Assembly (NCBI GenBank): GCA_030620095.1 | Contig: JAUTXW010000064.1 | Coordinates: 876,501 to 940,500, forward strand | From: Kuschelorhynchus macadamiae | Lineage: Eukaryota > Arthropoda > Insecta > Coleoptera > Curculionidae | Direction: 5' to 3' | Length of the DNA stretch: 64,000 nt | In this document: positions 34,609 to 46,164 of the stretch, piece after piece | How the letters are laid out: every line of letters starts with the position of its first letter | Position numbering within the stretch: position 1 is the stretch's first letter | Position numbers and translations under genes: made by a program | The notes under the pieces: generated by a model | Databases searched by the model: none | The model's input: the letters and a program-made list of their open reading frames with translations, nothing else | Told to the model about the DNA's origin: nothing

Positions 34609-36517
34609 GGTGGCCCATCGAAAACGTACCGCAAGGCATAACGGCCAGGGTAATTTTTTTTTCAAAAAATCCAAAAGCACATCAATTTTGTTTGTGAGGG
34701 GGACAACTTTTGCCCTTAAAATGATCGCAAAATTTTCAACCCTCTAAGCGGGGGTGTCATCCCCCAAACTTTTTCAAATGGGAAGAGGGGTCAAGTGGTA
34801 CCGCAATCAAAAGGGCTTTCTATTCTCTATACATTCCCGCTTTGGTTTTGAAAATCGGTCAAGTCATTTAGAAAATATGAAGGATTGAAATTTGAAAAAT
34901 ACATTTTTCAAAAAACGCATAAATTGAATTAAATAAAAAAAAACTTACCGTATTAATGAAGCAAATGCTGAAAATGTTGCCCGTCGACCTCCATACAGTA
35001 ATACAAATTAGCTTCAAATCGTTCTCGAACATTCTGAAGAACTTGAGGGGTCACTTCGCGACAAACGTCAATAATTCGTGTTCGCAGATCTTCTAATGAG
35101 GCAAGTGGAGTGCTATACACTTTACTTTTTATGTGTCCCCATAGAAAAAAGTCTAAAGGAGTCAAGTCGGGTGACCGGGGAGGCCACTCAATGGCACCCC
35201 TTCGTCCTATCCACCGCCCGGGAAAGTTAGTGTTTAAATAATTACGCACATTTTGAGAGTAATGTGGAGGTGCACCGTCTTGTTGAAATATCAGTTCCGC
35301 TTCAACGTGTCCAGGATTATTTTCGATGATGTCAGTTAGGGCTGGGTCGATGGTATTTTCCAGTAAATCTAAGTACATATCACCTGTTAGAGTTCCAGGA
35401 AGAAAAAAAGGACCCACAATAGAATTTCCATAAATACCAGCCCACACGTTCAATTTCTGAGGATGTTGTGTGTGCACCTCGTGAAATACCCTGGGGTTGT
35501 TCTCAGCCCAGTACCGACAGTTATGCCGATTAACTACACCGTTCAAAAAGAAAGTGCACTCACCCGAAAAACACACATTGAATAGAAAATTATTATTATT
35601 GGCCACTCGTTCACTAATAGTTTCACAAAATTGCAAGCGGCGATCAAAATCGTCTTCGTTGAGTTCTTGTACCAACTGAATTTTATACGGGTGGAAATGG
35701 TGTTTTTTCAATATTCTTTGGACACTTGTACGATTCACGCCGGTCTCATTGGCTAATTTTCTTGTACTCAGCGTACTATCCATGGCAACTTGGCCCAATA
35801 CAAAGACCTCCATAGCTTCATTTACTACAGGATTTTCCATCTGCCTCTTTTTATTCATAAGGGATCCAGTTTCGCGAAATTTTGCTACTAACTCGCGAAC
35901 AATTTTGCCGGAAAGGTGTTTTTCAGGATGTCGTTCATTAAATATCTGCGCAACCCGATTGCCACATTCATTATTTTTAAAATAAAGTTCGATTATTTCC
36001 ACTTTTTCTGCAAGTGAGTACACCATAATTATTGATAAAAAATTTAATGATATTGAGAAATTTAAACGCACAAGTTACAGAACAGCTATCTAGCAACTAC
36101 CGCACCTGATCGTTGTGGCATGTCAAATCACTAAAATCAGCAGTAAACATCTAAAATAACAGGACAAAAATAGCGAATTGGTCGAAGGAATTTATCCTTA
36201 TCATTTACTCTGATAATTTGTAAATAAACATTTTAAATTTCAATCCTTCATATTTTCTAAATGACTTGACCGATTTTCAAAACCAAAGCGGGAATGTATA
36301 GAATAGAAAGCCCTTTTCATTGCGGTACCATTTGACCCCTCTTCCCATTTGAAAAAGTTTGGGGGATGACACCCCCGCTTAGAGGGTTGAAAATTTTGCG
36401 ATCATTTTAAGGGCAAAAATTGTCCCCCTCACAAACAAAATTGACGTGTTTTTGGATTTTTTGAAAAAAAAATTACCCTGGCCGTTATGCCTTGCGGTAC
36501 GTTTTCGATGGGCCACC

Positions 36518-36520
<3 letters not shown>
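34606..36520 (-). mobile_element. Mariner-like element with 288-bp terminal inverted repeats
   Basis: Ends CAGGGTGGCCCATCGAAAAC at both sides (34606 and, inverted, to 36520) and is flanked by TA on each side within a (TA)n tract, consistent with the TA target of Tc1/mariner transposons. The inverted repeats cover 34606-34893 and 36234-36520 and differ at only a handful of positions by eye. It carries one uninterrupted transposase gene. Confidence 0.95.
34953..36071 (-). CDS. Mariner-like transposase (DDD type), open frame
   Basis: 372 codons without interruption. Residue 16 (Met, at 36026) is the likelier start, since MVYSLAEKVEIIELYFKNN matches the usual N-terminus. Helix-turn-helix regions come next (SGKIVRELVAKFRETGSL; STRKLANETGVNRTSVQRIL). 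The catalytic core holds VNRHNCRYWAENNPRVFHE, LIFQQDGAPPHYSQNVRNYL with the second Asp, and WPPRSPDLTPLDFFLWGHIK with the third Asp, 36 residues later. The usual first Asp lies in an F-S-D-E box; here it reads FSGECTFFLNG, with Gly. Length and motif order fit the family. The intact frame suggests recent arrival, but the Gly predicts no catalysis. Confidence 0.95.
   Translation of the reverse strand: MRLNFSISLNFLSIIMVYSLAEKVEIIELYFKNNECGNRVAQIFNERHPEKHLSGKIVRELVAKFRETGSLMNKKRQMENPVVNEAMEVFVLGQVAMDSTLSTRKLANETGVNRTSVQRILKKHHFHPYKIQLVQELNEDDFDRRLQFCETISERVANNNNFLFNVCFSGECTFFLNGVVNRHNCRYWAENNPRVFHEVHTQHPQKLNVWAGIYGNSIVGPFFLPGTLTGDMYLDLLENTIDPALTDIIENNPGHVEAELIFQQDGAPPHYSQNVRNYLNTNFPGRWIGRRGAIEWPPRSPDLTPLDFFLWGHIKSKVYSTPLASLEDLRTRIIDVCREVTPQVLQNVRERFEANLYYCMEVDGQHFQHLLH

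Positions 36521-36578
<58 letters not shown>
36521..36578. repeat. (TA)n microsatellite, right part
   Basis: Continues the TA tract on the far side of the mariner-like insertion. Confidence 0.97.
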
Positions 36579-36580
<2 letters not shown>

Positions 36581-36899
36581 CTCTCACAGTTGTTGTATTT
36601 GTCTGATTTTATCATAAGAGTGAACGTCCTAGCAGAGTCTATATTTTCAATCTCTTTCTCTGGTCCTAGTAATTTTAAAATGTAAAATAAATGTTCTAGT
36701 ATATGTCAAAATATATCTATTTTTGTAAAATTACTTATTTGAAAATTTTACGTTCTATGGTAAGTCTTAAATTTTAAATGTTATATAGAAATTGTGCCAG
36801 AAAACTTTTAGGTTTGAAAAATACCAAAAGTATGGGCGAAACTTTACCGAGGCAGCAAATATATGTTGTAAAAGATACCTTCTGATTTGTCGTTTAATA

Positions 36900-38300
36900 T
36901 AATGACCTTAAACCAAGAAAATTAAGAAAAATATATTATTAAAAAGGGGTCAAAGAACACAAAAGCAAAAACAAATTATCCACTGCTTATTAGATCTCTT
37001 ATTAGTTGTCCCAATACGTAAAAACTTTTACTTACAGGAACGCAGCCAGTGTGGGGTCACATATAGAGATACTATTAAGAAAGCAAAATATAATTATTTT
37101 AATAGCCGTTGAAATAATTCTAAAAACAAGCAAAAAGAAAGATGGAAGATTGTGTCAGAATTGAATGGTCTAAAAACAATACTTTAGATGAATCTGTCAT
37201 GCAATGAACTTAATAAATACTGCTGTAATGTTGCTTTAAATTTTAATAACATCAAGTCATCCAAAGAAGCGCGGAGCTATTTAAAACCAATATTAGTAAC
37301 TGGATAATTTTATTTGGATTCTACTTATATCTTTGAGATAAAAAGAGTTCTCAGGTATAAAAAAACCCTAAGTCTTGTGGCTGGGACAATCCTTGAGACT
37401 ATTACAAGAGCTGCCTATGTGTATATTCGAAATTTTGGTAGATGCAATTAATCACTCTTTTGCAACAGGTAAATTTCCCGAGTGTCTTAAAACAGCGAAC
37501 ATTACGCCATTATTTAAAGGAGGAAGCACAGATGATGTAATTATAGACTAATTTCAGTGATTTCCACATTGGCAAAAAATATTGAAAAATTGGTAGTGGT
37601 AGCGTTTTGTAGATTACGAGAGCAAGCATGGATTACTGAGTGAAGTGCAGATTGGTTTCCAGAAATCAAAAAATATCAGTGATGCCATATTTTCTTTTTC
37701 TAGAATACCTTTACCTTCACTTGAATGAATATGCTGCGGCAGTGTTCTGTGATCTTGGCAAGCCTTTTGATTATGTTGATCATGGAATACCGCTAAGTAA
37801 ATTGTAAATATATGGTATAAAGATATGCCATTTTTATGGTTTAAATCATATTTGTTTCGGCGTGTACAGAGTGTTACATTAGCGAATAGGGAGTATGAGT
37901 TCCTTAACGTTAATGAAGATGTTCCACAAGGGTCTGTGTCCTGAGTCCCTTACTGTTTCTAAAATATATTAACGATCTCACTATTTTTCCAGGATCTATA
38001 GATCTTGGATACATCTCTAAGTAAGGACCTGATTATAGTTAAGGAGTGGATGGATGTTACCTATCTAAAATTAAATATTTCTAAAACAAATATCATCAAA
38101 TTTAATTGTAAAATAAATTATGTTTACCTGGACTCTGATCGTCAATAAAAATGGTCCTGATGATATTTTATTAAATGCGATAATTTCTGAGATAAATTGT
38201 TCGGAAACTATCATTTATTTATCCAGATCTTCTGTCGAAAGAAAAATCTCAAAATTGTGAATGCGTCTCGGGACTTAATTGTATAATAATTCGAACATAA
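36900..38300 (+). pseudogene. LINE ORF2 remnant (jockey-type)
   Basis: Linker sequence YRDTIKKAKYNYFN and KERWKIVSELNGLK (about 37060-37180) precedes the RT start FPECLKTANITPLFKGGSTD (about 37470). Then come YRLISVISTLAKNIEKLV, the palm motif around VPQGS with KYINDLT (about 37920-37985), and LNISKTNIIKF (about 38070). The catalytic double Asp is not readable. Stops and shifts are numerous. Distinct in sequence from the LINE at 6.9-8.9 kb. Confidence 0.75.
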
Positions 38301-38899
38301 ATTGCTATTTTTAATATCTAAAAATGACTTTGAAAGGGGAAATCTAAAGCTAGAACTAGTGATAATTAGTATTTACCTGCACACAGCATATCCGGCACCT
38401 AATAATCCAATTTTGACAGTTCAAAATTCTCAAAAAAAAATGCAATATTTTTAAAAAATAATTATTTAAATTAGCGGTGAATTCAAAAGTAGACATTTAA
38501 GGACTTCGAGCGATACTAAATATCCACCTAAATATAAAGCAATAAGTATGAGATTTTGGAGAATTTCCAGAAAGTACTAGAAAAGTAAATTTATGATTAT
38601 TTACGATATAGAAAGCAATATTTTTAATGTAACAATATGGTTCCAGACCCTCTTTAATTAAATTAAATGTGTAAAGCCGTAAAAATATTAAGCAATCAAC
38701 ATTTTTTCGTTATTTTGGAAAGTTTGCAGATGGAGGTGAAAACTAATTAACTAATAAATGAAACTAACTAATTATCACATATTCTAGCCAAGGATTTCTC
38801 ATTTCAAATTCATTTCGAAACAAAAAAATTATAAATTTAGGTGGAATATTTAAACATTTAGTTCTCGTACGTGCTCACAATATACAGATATTTCCCTCG

Positions 38900-39080
38900 C
38901 ATGGGCGAAGTTAGGGAGGGGCTTGGGAGAGCTAAGCCCCCCCAAATACCGAATTAGCTCCCCCAAAAATATTCAAACTTGACACATACAATCAAAAAAC
39001 GAATAAAATATATATATACGTATTTTCATATTACGGTCGGGCTTTAGCCCCCCAGATTTGATGTCATAACTCCGGCCATG
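38900..39080. mobile_element. Small MITE-like element
   Basis: CATGGGCGAAGTTA at the left and TAACTCCGGCCATG at the right form imperfect inverted ends, with C-rich interiors (AAGCCCCCCCAAAT; TTTAGCCCCCCAGA). No target-site duplication confirmed. Confidence 0.5.
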
Positions 39081-39255
39081 TTCTTTCAGCAGAGATCTCA
39101 GTGGGAGAAAATATACTCTTTAATCTGTAGGAAAAAAATCGTCAGTGTCTTTTTTGTAAGGATATCGTTTTCACACTTTTTACCGATTTCAAAAAAAGGG
39201 GAGGTTATCTATTCGATTCTTTTTATTTTGTATTGTATTACTCCATGGCAAACAT

Positions 39256-39495
39256 CAGTGGCGTATTTACGAGGGGGGGGTCAAATGCCAGAATACCCAA
39301 GCAAAATGTTTGAAAGTAAAATTTATTTTATAAGGCATTATCACGATTAAATAAGTGCGATCTTTCTTTATTTTTTTTTAGTCATCGTCGCCAATTTTCA
39401 TGGGGGGTATTAAGCTTATGACTTTTTTTTTAGTCGCAAATGTGTAAATGCTTGCCCCCCCCCCCCCCTAAAAAGGCACTCTAAATACGCCACTG
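39256..39495. mobile_element. hAT-type MITE, family CAGTGGCGTATTTA, second copy
   Basis: CAGTGGCGTATTTAC to CTAAATACGCCACTG, 240 bp. The interior matches the 31.2-kb copy in inverted orientation. It contains a G8 run and a run of 14 C near 39457-39470. No exact 8-bp duplication; AAACAT and AAGCAT flank it. Confidence 0.8.
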
Positions 39496-39733
39496 AAGCA
39501 TATTGAAAAAATATGAAAAATGGCGAAATGACGCCATTTAGAACTGTTAACTCAATGTTACATTGAACAATATATGCGTTCACCATTATAACAGGAAGAA
39601 AAATTATATATGTATGTTACCAATTGTATAAGATATTATATTATTCAACGATGGTTCATAATATGCAGTGGATCCAGTGGTTATTTGTTAAGCTTGACTT
39701 TTACAATAAAACTCGTGTAAATAGAAATAAAAA

Positions 39734-40487
39734 GGATGAAATAAAAAAATTAAACCGACTTCAAAAAAATGCACTACCACTCAGTGGCGGCTCGTCAGGG
39801 TAGGCCTCTGAGGCCGCGCCTCACCCCCAAAATAAAGGAAAAGAGAATTTTTTTATATAACTTTTTATCTATTACCAATTATAAATATACTTTTTAACAG
39901 TTTTACAACATAATAACATTAAAAAAAAACAAAATATAATCCCATAATAAATGTTTTAGAAAATAAATTCTGACCACATCAACAAACCGACCGTGCAATC
40001 CGTGCAAACCCATTCCTAAAGAAAGTGCTCTGGAATGAGGCGAAATAATTTTAGCTTGGAAAGTTTCGACTTCTGACCTATTTATCAACGGCCGGTGCCG
40101 ATGCCGGCGAGGATGAAATAAAAAAATTAAACCGACTTCAAAAAAATGCACTACCACTCAGTGGCGGCTTGTCAGGGTAGGCCTCTGAGGCCGCGCCTCA
40201 CCCCCAAAATAAAGGAAAAGAGAATTTTTTTATATAACTTTTTATCTATTACCAATTATAAATATACTTTTTAACAGTTTTACAACATAATAACATTAAA
40301 AAAAAAACAAAATATAATCCCATAATAAATATTTTAGAAAATAAATTCTGACCACATCAACAAACCGACCGTGCAATCCGTGCAAACCCATTCCTAAAGA
40401 AAGTGCTCTGAAATGAGGCGAAATAATTTTAGCTTGGAAAGTTTCGACTTCTGACCTATTTATCAACGGCCGGTGCCGATGCCGGCG
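39734..40487. repeat. 377-bp tandem duplication spanning host flank and hAT left end
   Basis: GGATGAAATAAAAAAATTAA begins at 39734 and again at 40111. Each copy includes the flank with CTACCACT and then the hAT end CAGTGGCGGCT. The copies differ at about four positions by eye (for example CTCGTCAGG versus CTTGTCAGG). Short minus-strand frames in both copies are identical by duplication, not genes. Confidence 0.9.
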
Positions 40488-43229
40488 AGTCACCTGATTA
40501 CGACAGAGCGGGATGGCGATTGCCAATGCACGCGTTTTCTACTGCATTCTTGAGGCGATAAATCTGTAGGTTGGATATGCTTTTATTGGTTATTTAAATC
40601 ACATGACTAGCGAAATATTCCAACGGCATCTTTTTACGTGGTGCGTGCGGATGCGAAAGAAATAGGAAATAGATTGCGATAATCGCTGATTGAGGGCGTT
40701 CTGTATTTTAAGGTGAATAAATACGCGTGAGTAAGTTTTTGTTTTGTTTTGATTTGGTAAGTTGGACCGTTCCATGTTTTGTATTTGCTTTTTGCTTTTG
40801 AAATGAATCCTATTCACGACATTATTGCTTCATTAATTGAAACGCCTTTTTTAAGAAGAAGCGCCTTTTTTAAGAAGAAGGAAGATATTAGGTAGCCGTC
40901 CGACGCCGAAAATTTTAGCAATATTTAACGATAAGAGGCAAGGTAAAAAATATTCAAGAACTTTTCAAATATCTTGGTACGAAACATAGGTGGCTATGCG
41001 GAAGTATTTATAAAGAAAGCTTATATTGTTGGCCTTGTATTTTATTAGGTTGCGTCAAAAATAATTGGAGTTCAGGGGGCGGATATTCGGATTTAAAAAA
41101 TTTTTCACGAGCAGTACAATCGCATGAAAGTTCAAGAGAGCATATTAAAAATTCGGTAGCACTTACAAGACTGGAGCAAAATAGGGCGACTATTGCGGAT
41201 GCACTACAAGAAAATGCAAGTCTTAATAAAATTGTTTATAATGAAAATGTTCGAAAAAACCGTTTATTATTACATTATTTAATTGATGTTACTATTACTT
41301 TGGGTAAACAGAACTTGGCATTTCGAGGTCATAATGAAACAACAGATTCTTTTAACCGTGGCAATTTTAAGGAAATATTTGCATGCCTAATAAAAAGAAA
41401 TGCCGAACTTACTGAACATTGTGCTAAATTTAGTAATATTTTTACGGGACAATCTAAGACTATACAAAATGAACTAATTGGTTGCATACATGACTATATT
41501 CAAGAATATATAAAAAAAGAAATCAATGACACCGATTGTTGTTTTTTTGGCGTAATTGCTGATGATAGTACTGATATAACAGAAAAATCACAGTGTTCGA
41601 TAACAGTTAGGTATGTGACCAACGGATCTTTAAAAGAAAGATTTTTAGGATTTTTTGACGTTAGCGATAATAGAACAGCAGAGAGCCTTTTTCGTTTAAT
41701 ACAAAACAGCTTAGAGCCCTATGACTTTAAAAATAAATTGGTCGCGCAGTGTTACGATGGGGCTAGTGTTATGGCAGGTGAAATAAATGGGCTTCAAACA
41801 AAAGTTAGATCTATTGCTCCTTTAGCTATGTTTACTCATTGTTGCGCCCACAGATTAAATCTAGTTTTACAACAGGGAACAAAACTGATTACCCAAAGTC
41901 GTATATTTTTTGCCACTTTATTAGGAATACCAAATTATTTCCACCAATCACCAAAACGGTCTTTTGTGCTTAATCAGAAATTTTAAACTTAGTGGCTAAT
42001 GAATGGGACAATTTAATTATAGTATTTGAAACTATTATTAATGACTTAAGTTCTGGAACAGAATCTATTAATGGTGCAAAAGGATTTCTAAAGCATTTTA
42101 ATGATTTCGAATTTTGCCTTTTAACGCATATTTATAAACAAATTTTTAGTTGCACTGATGTACTGTTTCAAATATTACAGTTATTTAGATATAAATTACT
42201 GCATTTTGCAAATAAACCTTGCCAAGCAACGAATTATTGAATTTAGAAACGAGGACCATTTCAAAGAACTTTTCAATATTGCTAAAAAAGCTACTATTCT
42301 GCCAACTAACACACGTCGAGGGCAATGTTCTAGCGACTTTGATATTTTTACTAAATATAAAATATTATATTTCGAAATAATAGATTGTATAATTCTTCAA
42401 TTAGGGACGCGGTTTGAAAATTTAAATAATTTAAATTTCTTTGCTTTAGTCGATTGCACAAAATATTCGGAATATGTTAAATGCTTTCCAGACGACTTAT
42501 TAAATAATTTATTAAAAAATTATCCAAACATTTTTGACAGAGATAGATTAAAGAATGAGCTTTCTGTATTGTATAGGGATGAACAATTTTCAAATTTAGA
42601 TGTCGAAAAAAGTCTAGCTTTGTTATTTAAAGATTTTAAAGCAATTTTTGCGGAAGCATATAAGCTTTTTAATTTAGTTTTAACTATTCTCACAACAAGT
42701 GTATCGGCCGAACGAAATTTTTCATGTCATAAACGGATCAAAACCTACCTAAGAAACACAATGACACAAGAACGGCTTTCAGGTTTAGCAATGATGTCAA
42801 TAGAGCAGGAATTACTGTCAGAACTTAGTGAAGACCAAAACTTTTACGACCAAATTATAGATAAATTTGCAACCTTAAAAGACGTATAGATTTAATGTAC
42901 AAAAAGTAGTTTTTTTATCTTATTTCATACAACTATTTATTTTAAGTTTTAATAAACTAAATTATGTTTTTATTATCGCAATCACCGCTATATTTTAGTG
43001 ATAGGTGTACATATTTTACTTGTTTTGTTTACTTTTTATTTACTTTTTTTAGAGTTTATTTTTTTAGTTTTTAATGGTTTAGTGGGGCTATTGGCGATGA
43101 CCTCCATTAAAAAAAAAGGTCAACGCGTCGCAGAATAATACCTCATGGGTGACGTGGAAATTTATTCACATTTAAACAAAATTAACCTCATGTAGCCTCA
43201 CCCTTCAATATACTCACGAGCCGCCACTG
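39782..43229 (+). mobile_element. hAT transposon (ZMYM1-type) with 8-bp target-site duplication
   Basis: Ends CAGTGGCGGCTCGT (39782) and ACGAGCCGCCACTG (43229) are perfect 14-bp inverted repeats. CTACCACT flanks both sides (39774-39781 and 43230-43237), a perfect octamer. Because the left end is duplicated, a second CTACCACT and end lie at 40151-40159. The interior carries a broken transposase gene on the plus strand. Confidence 0.95.
40803..42889 (+). pseudogene. hAT transposase with TTF-type zinc finger (ZMYM1-like)
   Basis: ATG at 40803 (MNPIHDIIASLIETPF). A 20-bp tandem duplication (CGCCTTTTTTAAGAAGAAG, about 40843-40882) and shifts near 40890 and 40984 break the start. The TTF finger reads RWLCGSIYKESLYCWPCILL, then HESSREHIKNSV. 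The catalytic region has FFGVIADDSTDITEKSQCSI (first Asp), then LVAQCYDGASVMAGEINGLQ (second Asp) and FTHCCAHRLNLVLQ. A stop falls at 41984-41986, and frame changes near 41990 and 42200. The C-terminal dimerisation domain is intact: TTSVSAERNFSCHKRIKTYL then NTMTQERLSGLAMMSIEQEL, ending at 42889. The segment 42158-42889 is open. Family identity is firm. Confidence 0.92.
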
Positions 43230-43237
43230 CTACCACT

Positions 43238-44615
43238 CTATCTTCTGTAGGCCAACTCTTGTTAGGAACTTTAACAAATCAAGTTTTAGTGAAGTATTAA
43301 TAGATAAAAAATACAATGTTTGAGCAAATAATAAAAAATCAGGCTCAAAAGAGCTTTTTTTGGTACAATTGAATGGTTTCTGAATAGAATGTAGAATTGC
43401 CTGGATAATTATTAAATTATCATTACGCACCTGAGTACTCGGATATGTCCTAAATCCAAACTTGGACATAGTGTTCCAGCTAGGAACTTGTTAGTGTCTG
43501 GCTGCTCCAAGAAACACCTCCGACAGATTCCAACAACGTAGTATTCAATTAGAATTACTTCATTAATAAGCAGTCGGTGTTTACAAAAATTCTTCGTAGA
43601 AGATTTTTTGCTATGAGTTCTTATGCGCACTACCACGTTTTTAAAAAAAAAAAATGATAGTCAAAATTAACAGAAAATTCTCTACGACTTTCACACACTA
43701 GACATAGGGCACTATTGGCTGTTAATTTTCTTTATTTGCTAATTTTCTTAAATATAAATATGAATTATAAACAGTTCTGATCACAACATAATAGTATTTT
43801 GCAATACTTATTGTAAAGTAACTTAAGCCTCTGGCGCTCATCCAACCGACGCTGAGGCGAGTAACTATAATGATAAAGAGTAAGTAATAAGACAACACGT
43901 TAAATGATGTACAGGCGATGTAAAGTTCAGAAGCTCGATCGACAGGTAAATTACCCGGAAGCGTACTTCTTTCGCCTAACCGTAAATTTTTATCACCGGT
44001 GTTGATCGGCTCCACCTACCGTGGGGGGGGTTAGAAGGGAGAGGAGAGTGGTGAAACTAGTAGCTATGACGCGTCCTTGATAGGGTTGTAAATATCCGGA
44101 TGATTTTAATATTCGAGTTGTAAGGAACCCCACGAAATTAATATCCGGATTAAACATCCGATTATACGGATCACTACTCTAGTCAAAAAAACTAGATCAT
44201 GCGAATTATTTGTAGGATGCAGGGTCTATAGCTTACTTTAGGATGACCAGATATCTAGTAGACGTTTTGAAATCTGGCTACGCCACATCTCAAAGAACAG
44301 GGACCAAAACTCTAAAAAGTAGTTTCCCCTAAATTTAAATATTTGGATAGGTATTTTATTTGTCCTACCACACTCTTAAAAAATGCAAGTTTAAACTATT
44401 TTTAGTTTCCGAAATTATTTCCGATTAAACTTTTTTCTATTGCGAATAATAGCTTTATATACCTACTCTCCGTCGGTTACGTTGATTTAATGTATGTTGG
44501 CCATGACGACGTTGGAACAAAACATCGTTTTTACCATTTAAAACTTTGCCATCCCTTGTAGGAGGGAGGAGGGGTCTCCAAGTCAAATGTGCACATGCCC
44601 GTGCCCTCTTAAGTG
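43238..44615. other. Unassigned DNA with weakly structured segments
   Basis: An open frame of 97 codons on the minus strand (43722-44015; starts MEPINTGDKNLRLGERS) has less biased composition than its neighbours but no motif I recognise. It may belong to an unidentified repeat. ATCCGGAT-type motifs recur at 44095-44170. Confidence 0.3.
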
Positions 44616-44634
44616 CTTAATCCGCCACTGATTA
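44616..44634. mobile_element. Isolated hAT-type end
   Basis: TTAATCCGCCACTG reads as the right end of a CAGTGGCGGATTAA-type hAT or MITE. No matching left end was found nearby. Confidence 0.4.
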
Positions 44635-44754
44635 CTGTGCAAAGTAGATGCTAAGACACTCTAGGTGCGGTGGAGGTCCCGTGCAATGAAGAAGGCTCGT
44701 AGCCAGGGGGGCGTCCAAGGGGTCACCCCCTAAAAACTCAAGAAATATACTGGG

Positions 44755-46150
44755 CAACAATTGAAGTGAAAACACCCTCCGAGAAATTTTGATATCTTTA
44801 CGTTTCGGGGTCCCTAGATGACGAAAAACATGTTGTCTCAATTTCGTCGGTCTGTCTGCTCGCGGCATAGTTAAAACACTACTTATCCGATTGACTTCAA
44901 ATTTTGGTCAAAAATTAAAGGTCATATGAGGATGACCTAAGTAACATTTTGGTGAAATGATAAAAAAATTTTTACTAAAAAAACACTTTTCCAATTTACC
45001 TCAATTTTTGCACAAAAAAGAAGTATTATGTAACAAAATGGCCGCTTAATAAAATATTTAAAAAATTCTGCCTGAAAAACTACTCAATGGACTGATTTCA
45101 AATTGTGTGCTATAAATAATTGTGGCATACAAGTAAACTAGTAAAAATGTGGTACTAACTCAAAATGGTGGTTAAATAAAATATTTGTAATCGTGAAAAA
45201 ATCACCCTCTCAGGTTTTACATATCTTCACGTTTTAGCGTGTCAGTTTGTCTGGCTGTCTGTCAGATCACGGCATAGCATAAAACTACTACCCGTTAAAC
45301 TTCAAATATTAATCAAAAATTAAGGATGGGGAGTAGCCTGGTAACATTTTGAAAAAATCCTTGCAATGTAGCAAAAAAAAATGGCGGCCTAGTGAAATTT
45401 AAAAAAATTATTACTAAAAAACTGCATATCCAATTTATCTCAATGTAGAAATGAACTGGTAAAATTTTGGTACGAATCTAAGATAGTGGCTTATTAAAAT
45501 ATTTAAAAACTTTGCCTGAAAAACTACTTAATGGACTGATTTCAAATTGTGTGCCATAAATAACTGCGGTATACAGGTGAACTAGTAAAACTGTGGTACT
45601 AATTCAAGATGGCAGAACAAAATGGCGGTTAAATAAAATATTTGTAATCGTGAAAAAATAACCCTCTAAAGTTTTACGTATCTTCTCGTTTTAGCTTCCC
45701 TAGATGCCTAAAAATACGTTCTATCAATTCGGTCGGTTTGTTTGTCTGTATGTCAGTTCACGGCATAGCTTAAAAACTAGTTATCTGATTGTCTTCAAAT
45801 TTTGATTAGGGATCATATGGTAATATTTTGGTAAAAATCCAATATGCTGGAATAAGATGGCGGCCTAGGGAAATGTTAAAAAAATTATTACTGAAAAACT
45901 AATAATTCAATTTACTTCAATTTTTGCAAAAAAATTAAGTGTTACATAGAAATGGACTGGTAACATTTTGGTATGAATATAAGATAACAAAACAAAATGG
46001 CGGCCTAATAAAATATTTAAAAAATCAACGAAAAGAAAATCTTATTCAATTGACTTTAAATTTTGCAGAAAAATTAAATTTGATATAGGGATAAATTGGT
46101 ATGAATTCGACATGACATAACAAAATGGCGGTGTGTGTCAATGTAAAAAC
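44755..46150 (-). repeat. Copy of the dispersed ATGGCGG repeat family, long array
   Basis: The family's 3' end inverted (GAGAAATTTTGATATCTTTA, GGGGTCCCTAGATGACG, GTCTGTCTGCTCGCGGCAT) is followed by about nine monomers with CAAAATGGCGG and ATTTCAAATTGTGTG boxes. A second and third copy of the end segment occur near 45195-45290 and 45655-45770, so it is a compound array. Confidence 0.85.
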
Positions 46151-46164
46151 GACTTACGTATTAT

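Noticed and set aside
35497..35985. Plus-strand frames across the mariner transposase
   Set aside because: Shadow frames opposite a well-supported minus-strand gene.
39903..40526. Two near-identical minus-strand frames (84 and 76 codons)
   Set aside because: Duplicated only because the hAT left end is tandemly duplicated; no domain.
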